A stretch of DNA of 64,000 bases from Furcasterigmium furcatum. Its lineage: Eukaryota > Ascomycota > Sordariomycetes > Glomerellales > Plectosphaerellaceae. The translations under genes and the position numbers were made by a program. Shown piece by piece: positions 1 to 9,994 of the stretch (position 1 is its first letter; each line of letters opens with the position of its first letter). The notes under the pieces are model-generated. The model worked only from the letters and a program-made list of their open reading frames with translations. It was not told the origin of the DNA and searched no databases. Location of the stretch: positions 847,088 through 911,087 of the forward strand of contig BCIA01000005.1 in NCBI GenBank assembly GCA_001599815.1, in the 5' to 3' direction.

Positions 1-1975
1 AGCCTGCCACCGCGGAGCAGGATGCGCCCGACGTCACCCCTGATGTGGTGGTCAACACGGATGGAACTCCCAACAGGTTAAAGGTAAGGGGGGTTCTTCC
101 CATCTGTCTTCGCCTCTGGTTAGTACACTAACATGATCAAACTCATCAGGTTGTTGGCGGCAGCAGCCTGCAGTGCCTTGTCAACTTCGTCGACTTCAAC
201 CTGGCTAGTTATGGCTTCGACCTCACCGCCCCGTTATTTAAGCATGGCATATCGTACAGTGAGGAGTTCCCCTTGCCATTGCTATCATTTCTGCCGAATC
301 TCCCGGACCGCCATATCCTTCCCCGGTGTATTGAGGCCTACTTCTCTCGGATCTGGCCGCTCTTCCCGGTGGTCGACCGGAGCGAAGTTGAGGCCGATAT
401 TGAGGCGTTTCTTGGCCTGCAGGAGCAGGACCCTGAGGGACTGTTGCAGCCCGGGATCTCATCGGCTAGGATCCCGGGTATCGCCATAGTTTACGGGATT
501 ATCAGTATTGGTCTGAACGAGCTTGGTGACGATAGGCTTGATGGGTGCAACCACCCTGCCAACACCTATCTCACTGCATGTTATAGCCTGCACGGCCACC
601 TGACCGCGACGCCATACTACTCTGGCGCACAGGCGCTTTTACTTCTGGCCCTGGCTCTCAGAGGACGCGGAAGAGACGGGCAGTCATGGCAGATCATCGG
701 ACAGGCTGTCCGCATGGCGATGTCTCTCGGACTTCACATGCCGGCATGTACCTCCTCCTCGTCCTCCTCGTCCACCACCATCGTCTCGCCGCACGACAAC
801 AACTTCCGGGCGCGTATATGGTGGTCATGCTTCTCGTTTGAGAGGCTCATGCAGCTGGAATGCGGAAGACCATCGTGCATCAATCCTGACTACGATCATC
901 TATCGGCCAATTGCGGCGTAGGGACAGCGGCCAACCGAGACGACGGGGAGTCATCCGATACGGCGCTCGGAGCATTTGCCGCCTGGGTGTCACTCGCCGG
1001 CATTATGGGCCAGATATCGCATCGGCTCTATTTCTCTCACCTCAATGGTCCTAGCGAAATGCTAGGCGAGACGGCACGGCTCGAACGCTGCCTGGCCGAG
1101 TGGGAAGGGTCGCTCCCGGAGCACCTGCGGCCGGGCAACACTTCTCTCACGTACGGAGACCGCGACCACATCCACGTGGTTTTCCTCGCCCAGCAATACC
1201 ATCATGTAAGCGGTCTTTCGGAATCTACTCACGGCTTCTTCCAGTGCTAACGTCTGGGGTCGTTTGCTAGGCTCAGATCGCCGTCCTCCGGCCAGCCATT
1301 ATCTTCCCGGAGCAGAGCTTCACCTCCGAGGTTAAGAAGCGTACGTCAGAGATGCCCGAGATCAGCCGCCTCGTGGGCGCGGCGTCCGTGTGCGTCGCCG
1401 CCGCCCGGTCGCTTATTATTCAGACGCTGCAGCTCGCCGACAACAACGTGCGGTCGACGTTCATGCAGCTGCCCCAGACGTTCCTCGCTTCCCTTGTCCT
1501 CGCGCTGAGCATCCTAAGGCAGCCTAGTAGCAGGCTGGCGCGCTCAGACGTAGAGCTCCTAACGGCCTCGACGGAGCACGTCGAGCTGTGCTATAGGCTC
1601 CTAGGCCTCGACGCTGCCTTCATAGCAATACTAGCTAGGCTGAGGACTCGCGTTGCGGCGGTCTCCCGGCAGGAGGTGAAGCGCGTCGTCAACCCCCCCG
1701 AGAAAGTCAGCCGAGATGAGGCGAGCGCTGGGGATGCCGTGCCGAACTCGACGGCGGAGGCTTTACCGGCGCTGCATACGGTGCCATTCTCGACGCTGCT
1801 TGCAGAAGATCATGGCGGGTATCAGCCAGGTCTGGCGCGGAGGGCTGGCGCGGGAGAGTGGCCGGGTGATCCGAACGCGGAGGCCCTGTGCGGAATGGAG
1901 TTTGAGGGGCTGTGGAATATGATGGATACGGATTGGTTCATGTCCTATGCGGGCGACCAGGCCATGTTAGAGTGA
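1..1975 (+). CDS. Fungal-specific transcription factor, fungal_trans domain (5' partial)
   Basis: The 3' part of a fungal regulator enters at the left edge; 613 residues are visible. Exons read <3-83, 150-1205 and 1271-1975. The introns at 84-149 (GTAAGG, branch CTAAC, ends CAG) and 1206-1270 (GTAAGC, branch CTAAC, ends TAG) keep one frame across both joins. The middle carries fungal_trans (PF04082-type) hallmarks: a helix reading MAMSLGLHMPA, then RARIWWSCFSFERLMQLECG followed by RPSCI, the usual 'RRRLWW..Y..DR......GRP' block. The DNA-binding domain (expected Zn2Cys6 or C2H2) lies outside the window, so DNA specificity cannot be judged. Fungal_trans proteins act in the nucleus, often on neighbouring catabolic or secondary-metabolism genes. 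Here the neighbours are a hydrolase and an MFS transporter, so a local regulator is a reasonable inference only. Confidence 0.85.
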
Positions 1976-2496
1976 GCTATCTGCCATTGATTCGTTCTCT
2001 CTCCTGAGACTTACATTATCAAACGGATGACCGACCTTCTTCATTGCTCCAATAGTTCCGGCGACAGCCGAAAAGACTCGACGTTCATCGCTCCATTACC
2101 TAGTCATCCCGGCTTTGAAGTCACATTGTCAGTCTATACCGTGCCCGCCGCCCCCTGAGACGGGATCCAGGCCCAGCCGAATCGAAGTCATCCCCATAGT
2201 CTGGACTCTGAGGACGTCGGCATATCAAACTCCCCAGATCTTCGGTACTTGTGGCAAAGCAAGCTTCTCGTTGAACTAATTTATATGGTTCTCATCGTAC
2301 TCGGTGTCTTTACGATGTCCGCAACCTTGGAGTTCATACATAGCCCCCTCCCTACCTGTTCATTCACCCATCATGGCTACTATTCACACTGCCTAGGACG
2401 AGCCGGCGAAGATTCAAGAGCTCTTCAAGGCCGGTAAGCAGAAGCTCAAGATCGAATGCCACCGACGCTGTGCACAACGACTGGCGGGGCAATTCA
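1976..2496. other. Intergenic, convergent 3' ends
   Basis: Short gap between two converging genes (the regulator on plus, the hydrolase on minus). It should hold both 3' untranslated regions. I see no coding signal, repeat or RNA gene. Confidence 0.6.
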
Positions 2497-4438
2497 CTAT
2501 GGTTTTCCTACGTACGGGAGAATAACCGAGCTTGGATACTTGCCTCCGAAGTGCAGCGTGTGTTGCCCCTTGTTTAGCTCATGATCGGGTCGCGGTGCGG
2601 ACCAAGCATTGAACTCTGCCGCAATGTGGTTCTTGCCACCGATCTATAGAACCAAGCAGGCGCCGTTAGCAATCGACACTCGGGTTTATGAGTTTATGCT
2701 CGCGGTTGGTTGAGACAGGACTTACCCTCAGGCTGATACTCTCGCCTGCGTCAAAATCGACGCCGATGGCCCAGATACCAATCTCCAACTTGACCACAGT
2801 CCCCGGCGTGATCTTCTGCTCCCGTGTATGCGGGTGGAATGGGAAATTCGGGTGGATACTCCTTGATGAATCAATGTCGCGGTGCGATGCCCGCAGGATA
2901 CCCATCGGCCCAGAGTGCGTGTTCACGACGTGCTGATCCTTCGCATCGAGCTCCGCAAAGGAGTTGATGGGGGTTGCGGAGAAGGGGAAGGTAAGCTGTA
3001 GTAGATCCTTGCCGTTCCTGTCCTTCTTGCGCAAGATGGTAAAGACAACAAAGTCGTCACGCTCTGCGCAGGACATGTATAGCGTTGCCTTTGGCAGGCC
3101 GATGAGTCGGGAGGGCTCGCTAAAGGTGTGTGTGAACTCAACCCACGCGTCGCGGTCCTCGGAATTGTAGGAGATGCTGTCGATGGTGGACGGAGCCTGA
3201 TCCACGAGCTTGCCCTTCCCGCTGAGGAACATCTCCATATACTGTGTGTTAGGAACTGGAAAGTCGGCCAGCGGAATGTCGTGAACAGGGTGTGTGTCCC
3301 CATACTTAAGGGTTACCCACCGCACCTTTGGCGTATCCCGCTCCCATCCGTTGTCGACGCCGCGGAGGTAGTGGTCGAAGTACTTTAGCAGGTATTCATT
3401 CGACTCAGGTACGCTATAGAGCTCAAACCACTCCTGGTAGGCGCTCCATTGGATCCATTTCTTGTCGTGAGGAATCTCGAGCCAGGCACGGATAGCACCC
3501 ATATTGTGCAGGTTGCTGAGATCGGAGCCGCGGATGTAGACAGGGCAGGTGATTTTGCTCATATCGACACGCTTATCAGCCCAGAAGTCGTTGATAGTTG
3601 GCGAGCGGCGATACATCTCAGCGAAATCCTCAACGCCGGAGTGTGACTGGCCGCGGAGAATCTCCTTGGTGATAAGGTCGAAGTTGTCCATGCTGAACCA
3701 GCCGCCTGCAGAAGGAGAAGATTTAGCCATAAAGGGGACTCTGCGAAACGTCTCGGAAATATGTCTTCCAGCCTTACCTCGACAAAACTGCTCTCGGTAA
3801 AGATCGCCAAGGCCCTCCCAGGGCGCGATAGCCGCCAGCGAAGGCGGCTGCTGTGCGGCCGTGAACCACTGCGAGATGGCAAGGTAGGAATTCCCAGCCA
3901 TACCAACCTTGCCATTGCACCAATCCATCTTAGCGACGGCTTCAACCACATCGTACCCATCTTGCCCTTCTTGCGAGCCCATCACAACAATGCTCCCGTC
4001 GTTGTGACCAGCGCCCCGCGAGTCAACGCTGACAATGGCATACCCCTTAGGGCACCAAACCGCCGGATCTAGCCCCTCAAATTTCTCAAGACCGCTGAGC
4101 TCTGATCTTTTGACGCACGAGTGCCACTTAGTCATGGGCAGCATGTCAAGGGCGCTGTACTTCTTCCCGTACGGGGACCAGCTTAGGATGGCGGGAATCT
4201 TGTCGGTGACGCCCTCGGGCCGGTAGACGTCGATGTAGAAGCGGGCGCCGTCTCGGGCGACGACCTGGACATCATGATCAAGACGGATGTCGCTGGTTAG
4301 GACCTTTGTGTCGTTGCCGAAGTGCTGCGAGCCTGCCTTGAAGATCTCGCTCTCGCCGGGGCGGAAGCCGGTATAGCCATTCTCGCCGACCTTGGGCTCA
4401 CTGATGCGCTTGACCGCCGTTTGAAGTGCGACGGGCAT
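2497..4438 (-). CDS. CocE/NonD-type hydrolase (X-Pro dipeptidyl-peptidase S15 family)
   Basis: Alpha/beta hydrolase of 595 residues. Exons on the minus strand are 4438-3778, 3705-2726 and 2643-2497. The 72-base intron 3706-3777 (GTAAGG, branch GGCTAAA, ends TGCAG) is a multiple of three without a stop. Removing it restores the smooth join REQFCRGGWFSMDNFDL. The 82-base intron 2644-2725 (GTAAGT, CTAAC, CTATAG) leads to the typical S15 C-terminus with HFGGKYPSSVILPYVGKP. The family nucleophile is Ser184 in GMAGNSYLA, preceded by the SVDSRGAG loop (about 137-144). The N-terminal IYIDVYRP-like strand (FYIDVYRP, 67-74) and a C-terminal jelly-roll (PepX_C) fit CocE/NonD enzymes, which cleave esters, amides or X-Pro bonds; the substrate is unknown. 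ATG 4438 is the first ATG; the frame stays open upstream without another. It is divergent from the MFS transporter, suggesting shared control. Confidence 0.88.
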
Positions 4439-5318
4439 GATGAATGTGATGTGCCGACACTCCGACGAAGTAGGCGGACGAAGGTACTGTGTCGTATAGT
4501 AGGAACGATCGATGATAGCCCGCTTTGACTTCCCTGTTCCAGCTGCGATACCAGCGAAAGTTGTCCTTAAATGAAATTGCTTTCGGAGTTCGGGATGCAC
4601 CGACCTGGCCAAGGGAACAGCCGGACTGTGATGTTCAAGTTCCGAGCCGCTCGTTCCAGCCCATGCCGAACCGGCCGAGTGCCTCTTCTTGCCATGCACC
4701 AAAGGTCACAGGAAGCCAAAATAGAAGATGCCCACCGCCCATTGGCCCGGGTCCCGAGCACAGCCGTACATACCGGCCCCGAGTCCCAGGGTCAGCCGCC
4801 TTGTGAAGTGTGGAAACGCGGGGAAAGCCAGCCCGACTCGGGGGCAGATACAACGGGTCCAGCCGAACCGGCCGAGCCAAGCCTTCGGGATCAGGCCCCC
4901 ACATTGTCCCGGCCTCGCCTCCTTTCTGTCCGTCCGCCGAGTTGAAGTCCCCTCCCCAGTCGGGGTGAAATCATCCGAATACCGACCATTAGGGCGAAGG
5001 ACCACCGAGGGGCGCTTCTTTGAAATCATGCACCTTCGACTTGCTCGCTCCCAGGGGCCAAGCTAGACCCCGTGGGGAACGATGCTCGTTGAGACCTCCC
5101 CCGCCGGGGCGACCACAAGGGTTGGGCCCGCCCCTACGGTAGTATTTAAGCTCTTGCCTCGCTCGCGAAATTTGCCTCTTGCTTCCCCCAGAGTCTTCTC
5201 CATCTCCTCCTCAACTCCAGCTCCTGCCTCGGGTATTAACTTTCGAGAGACAATACAACTCCCTTCGTGATAGCCTGCAACACTCCGTCTGGCTTCGGTT
5301 CGAGAATTCGGCGCCGCC
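4439..5318. promoter_or_regulatory. Divergent promoter between hydrolase and MFS transporter
   Basis: 880 bases separate the two divergent start codons. A TATA-like TATTTAAG lies at 5143-5150, 169 bases before the transporter ATG, followed by a pyrimidine-rich leader. The 15-mer GCCGAACCGGCCGAG occurs exactly twice (4665-4679 and 4862-4876), with a looser ACCGGCCCCGAG near 4772. Its CCG/CGG triplets are the kind of half-site bound by Zn2Cys6 regulators. The operator role is inference. No gene is seen in the gap. Confidence 0.5.
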
Positions 5319-7370
5319 ATGAGCAAGAACGACACCGCCCGAGTGGTCTCTTCCCACCACGAGGACTTGACCATGCAGGATACCCAGGAGTACTCGAAAT
5401 GCCAGGATAACGGTCTCGAGATCGACAAGAACAAGGTCGCCACGTCTGGGACCGTTCAGCTCACAGCTGGCAAGGTCATCTACATCCCGACGCCCACTGC
5501 TGATCCCCGCGGTAAGCCCCCCAACGTCGACTGACCGCACTATGCATGACACTTTTGGCTGACGGATTCGCGCCTTCGTTTCTAGACCCTCTGAACATGA
5601 AGATGTGGCAAAAGCTTCTAGTACTGGTCTGTCTCTCACTCTGTAAGCTGATGAACCAACCCCCTTAATGTAATGTGCAGGAGATTCTCATTGCTGACAC
5701 TCCCTGTTTGCTAATTCAGTCTCGACCATCGGTCTTGGAATGATTGGTGGCCTTGGTGGCCTGCTCTCGCATTACATCCCGACCTACGCAGCAATCGGCA
5801 AAAATTACAACGAGATTGGCTATATGCTTAGCCTCCCCAACATGACGATGTGAGCGCCCTCCCTTACGTCCGGCCAGATAATCTGGTCTTACAAGCGACC
5901 GCATAGTGCTGACTTACCACGACCACCAGGGGCTTTGGAAACATGTTTGGCATGCCTATCGCCATGGCCGTCGGCCGCCGTAGCGTTCTGCTTGTCGCCA
6001 CGGCGATGATGTGCGCTAGTATCGCCGCCGCCGCCGCCGCCGGCACCTCGGCAGACAACTACGACTGGCATCTCTGGGCCCGTATGATCCTCGGCGTTGC
6101 CGCAGGTCAAAGCGAAGCCCTCGTGCCTATGATCACGCAGGAGATCTTCTTCCTCCATGAGCGTGCCCGGTTCTTGATGTTGCAGATGGTGATCCAGATG
6201 ATTGCTACCACCGTTTTCGTCCTCTTCGCTTCACCTATTGCTTCTGCTATTGGCACTGCCTGGTGGTACGGTATTGGGTGTATCATGTGTGGTGTTTGTT
6301 TCCTTATCACCTTCTTCTTCCTTCCGGAGACCAAGTACTACAGACCCCAGTCGTCCTACCAGGAGGCCGCAGCTGGACAGCACGACTCAACGTCTGAAGG
6401 TGAGGGGTACGTTGTATGCACCGAGCGACCGCCTTTGGACTATGACAACTTCGAGGCACGTACCTGGCGCTCCGACTTGCGTCTGTGGATCGGAAAGCCG
6501 GAGTGGGACAAGGCCTGGGTTGTCTTTAAGGATGCCTGGCTCATGCTGGTGTTCCCGAATGTATTCTGGGCTATGATCACCAACGGTGTCACGCTGGGGG
6601 CAAACATCGCCCTTGGTATGACGGTATGTTATACAACGTCCTTCTCACTACTCTCAATGACCTTCATATTATTATGGGAGCGATACTAACGCTAACTCTT
6701 CGGTTTTCTGCAGTATGGTCGCATTGTTGAGAGCCCCCCTTACAACTGGGCCCATTCCTCAACTAGCTACGCCAATACTGGACAAATTGTCTCGGTCATC
6801 GTTGGTAAGTGTGACACCTGCTTGTAATGACTCCTGATAGTGCCCTGGTGCTAATTTAGATAACCAGGGCTTCCCCTCTTTGGCTACGGCAGCGATTGGA
6901 TTGTGCAGTGGTTCGCCAGGCGGCGCAACGGTATCCACGAGCCCGAGACACGCCTTATACCGCTTTTCCTACCTATTATCATCGGTGTTGTCACCCTTGT
7001 CCTGTATGGTCAAGGAGCATCTAACCCGGAAGATTACCACTGGTTCCTTTACGTCTGGAGCATCGCCATATGTTTCCTAACTTTCATCGCCGCCAACATG
7101 GTGTCCATCACCTACCTACTCGATTCCTACCCCCAGCGTGCAAGTTCGCTGCTCATTCTGATCTGCGCGAACCGCGGCTTCTTATCTTTTGGCGTGGTCA
7201 TCCGTGTCTGGGATATGATTGACGGCTTAGGCTACGATGGGGCTTTCGGCATGTTCGCCGGATTGACGGCCTTCGTCGGCCTTCTAGCCGTGGTCCTATT
7301 TTTCACTGGAAAGTCTATCCGCCAATACACATCTCGGTGGGTTGCTACCAAGGACACAAAGCAGGACTAA
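5319..7370 (+). CDS. MFS transporter (drug/polyamine:H+ antiporter-like)
   Basis: Plasma-membrane transporter of the major facilitator superfamily, 555 residues. Six exons: 5319-5511, 5586-5642, 5720-5849, 5930-6623, 6714-6804, 6868-7370. All introns are GT-AG and every join keeps frame. A polar N-terminus of about 65 residues precedes DPLNMKMWQK, the conserved entry to TM1 in fungal DHA1-type transporters. Hydrophobic helices follow, then the GQSEALVPMITQEIFFLHERAR block typical of this fungal branch, a long cytoplasmic loop with FFFLPETKYY and RPPLDYDNFEA, and a second half ending in KSIRQYTSRW. A 12-helix fold is expected; I did not compute helices. The substrate cannot be read from sequence. 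The divergent hydrolase suggests linked uptake or export of a substrate or its breakdown product. Confidence 0.88.
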
Positions 7371-8054
7371 GGCCTTACGAGAGAGCCTTGACTAAGTCCA
7401 GTATTAGTTATATATATAGAGAGTTCGCCTTGGTACCCGGCGGCTTTCTAGACCTACTAGGCAAAATATATTCGCTCCCTATGTTTATTGAACGTTTGAT
7501 CTGTAATTGAGTGCCGAGAAAGCTCCCAGCGCTGCGAGATCGCATGGGACAAGAGTCTGCAGGAGCAGGTCCGTCTGCTTGATAATCCTGATCATGCCGT
7601 TTATAGAATCCTGACTATGACATACAACCTTGCCGAGGGCTTGATCGGTTGCTGGGTCTCCCTCAACTAGTGGATCGCCCGTGCCATACGACTTCAGCGC
7701 CGCATGGCGGTTTCCGAACTGTCCCCTTTGCAAGCGCCGGAGCAGGCTGCAGGAAGATCGACCCAGCTGGCCCGGCCGACTGAGACCTGTGGTCGCGGCG
7801 TGTCGGCCTCAAAACCTCCTCGTGCCAAGTGCCAGAACCAACAGCCCGTTTCAGGACTCACGATCGCCAGATTCGTCTGCCGAGTGTTCTATTTGCATCA
7901 CCACCACCAACCGCCCGCCCGATCACAGAACCAAGCACCATGCGGAAGCGAAAATGTTCATTGGGTATTATCTAAAAACTCGCCGGACGGATCTCCCAGG
8001 CATATAATCAAGACCTCCAATACGTGAAGAGACATAATAAAAGCGCCGCCGCGC
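7371..8054. other. Intergenic, convergent 3' ends
   Basis: Holds the 3' ends of the MFS gene (plus) and the PLAC8 gene (minus). A short TA run (tatatatata-like) lies near 7410-7420. Nothing coding is supported. Confidence 0.55.
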
Positions 8055-8663
8055 TTACTGGCTCGGGCCCGGCGCAGGGTACGACATGCCCGCGGGGGCC
8101 TGGTACTCCTGCTTGACGCCCTGGGACATGAGGGGCGCGCGCTGGGAGACCTCCTTCTCCTGCTGCATCACGTCGCAGCACGCGCAGCAGCACGCCCGCA
8201 GGAGGTCGGTCACGCAGTCGCCCTCGAGGTTGTACTTCTCGCGGATGTCGGCGCGCTGCATCGCGATGGGGATGCAGGCGAGGCCGACGCAGGCGGTGCC
8301 GCAGAGGAGGAGGCACTGCGGAGGGTGTTAGTCTTTTTATCAAAATCGATGTGTGGTTCAGGGCCGTCTTACAGATGTGTTGACGTGGTCATAGCCCTGG
8401 AGGTTGGCGTCCCTCCGAAGACGGTGATGGGTCTTGCCGAAGGTGACGCAGGGGAGGAAGCAGGAGACGAGGCAGAGGTCGATGGGCTCGAAGCAGGCGA
8501 AGAAGGAGTTGGTCCAGCCCTGGGATCCGGCGGGGGAGGCGGACTTGAGGGCCGCGCTGGGGGCGTCGACGACCTTGCCGAACCTCTGCGTCCACTCCTC
8601 GACATCGCGGTTGTCGATGGGGCCGGGCTTGGCGGTGCCGGCGGTGTTCTGAGGGGCAGACAT
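8055..8663 (-). CDS. PLAC8 family cysteine-rich protein
   Basis: 183-residue protein. Exons on the minus strand are 8663-8373 and 8315-8055. Intron 8316-8372 (57 bases) runs from GTAAGA to CGCAG with a GACTAAC branch and is phase 0. After a polar N-terminus (MSAPQNTAG..., about 45 residues) comes the PLAC8 block: FFACFEPIDLCLVSCFLPC, then GYDHVNTS joined to CLLLCGTACVGLACIPIAMQ, then REKYNLEGDCVTDLLRACCCACC. The cysteine-rich hydrophobic patches and the CCCACCDVMQQEKE end match fungal PLAC8/Cys-rich membrane proteins (animal placenta-specific 8, plant FW2.2/PCR relatives). These sit at membranes and have been tied to metal resistance or cell-size control in other kingdoms; the fungal role is unclear. 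It lies next to a Mg2+ ATPase on the same strand, which may be chance. Confidence 0.88.
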
Positions 8664-9994
8664 AGTTGGTGAAGTGTGAGGAAAGAGTGACAAGGAAGGA
8701 CAAGAAGAAGGTCGAAAGGACAGGAAGGGCGGCGCGTTGGTGAATGCTGGGGACGGAGAATAGGGGAGCGTGGCTGGTCCCAGACGCCGCACCGGAGCTT
8801 TATATGATGTCCCTCGAACATCGACCTCCTGAGGCCTCGCTGCTCCATGCTTCTTCTGCGGCTCCGATAGGAGTCAGGCTTTCCTAATCAACGATTCATG
8901 TGTCTTCCAGCCAGGAACCAGGGGGGGCCCTGTCGTAAGGCTGATTCAAGACTCCCTGGATGGTCGATAAGCGCATGGGCTCGGGTACTTTGAGATGAAG
9001 TGGCTGCTTCTGTCCGTGGGCCATGTGGTTTGTCTTCACGGGCAGTGCTCACATGGGCCTTGGTGGCGTCCAGCCAGGTCCTGCGGTTGCAGCCCAGTTC
9101 TTGGAGAGGGCAGCACTAGATATCAAAGGAGAGTTTTGACGTCGACACCTCATGCACTTCGACCAACCTTTGGACTCGACCTGACTTGAGTTGACATCGA
9201 AATCGGAGACATGGCAGAATCCCCAGAATCTGCAGCGTCATCATCTTCACGGGTCCTCGACGATGGGCCAAAAAAAGAAAACATCGTGAAGAGCATGGAC
9301 GCTGGGGTCGCTCATTTCCACATCGAGAGCGCTATCATATGCCGGACCCAACGGCGACAAGCCTCGACCAATATCGGCCAAGCGCCAGCTTCAGCCGCGA
9401 TCTAGTGACCCAGAAACGTCCCATGTTTGTGATCTTGGTGGGCAAGCTCGCTTGTGGCGTCCAATTCCCTTTCCGGCATCCATTGCGATCGACAGGACAG
9501 GGCAGACCTGCAAGGGTCCGGGCGGGAGCTCCCCATGTTCTTCACGAGATTTTTATGACAGGTATGTAAGTCTGAGGCTGCAGGCGCGGTGAAGGAGTGA
9601 ATTTATTGCGCAGATTTTGCACGAGGCAGACAGGCGGCCGTATTGGCCCTGACTACCCAGGATACAATCTGCAGAAGGACAGACAGAAGGGTAAAGCACT
9701 AAGAAAAAAACAGCCAGGACGGGAGACAATCTGGTAGTCCATGGCGATGAAAGAAAAGGTCCCACACAGGTTGGCAGAACGAAATCAGCCAACCTGGGGG
9801 ACGAAGCAGAAGAGAATAATAAGACGATGCCCAATTCACCCGGCTTACACACATCCAGGTCGAGTGAGACACAGCAAATTGAGCCGACTCCGCCATCCGG
9901 CCAAGAGTCATCGAGCCGAGAACCGATTCAGCCCAGAGAATTCCACCGGACTCGAAAAGTCTCCGAGCCCACAGGCCTCCTCCCTCTGTCTCGC
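8664..9994. other. Intergenic: PLAC8 promoter and 3' side of the Mg2+ ATPase gene
   Basis: 1.3 kb with the PLAC8 upstream region (pyrimidine-rich on the minus strand near 8664-8780) and the 3' region of the ATPase gene. I found no further gene; the ORFs here are short, overlap on both strands and lack recognisable motifs. Confidence 0.5.

Noticed and set aside
4439..4702. N-terminal extension of the hydrolase frame
   Set aside because: The open frame upstream of 4438 has no ATG and its sequence is unlike S15 proteins.
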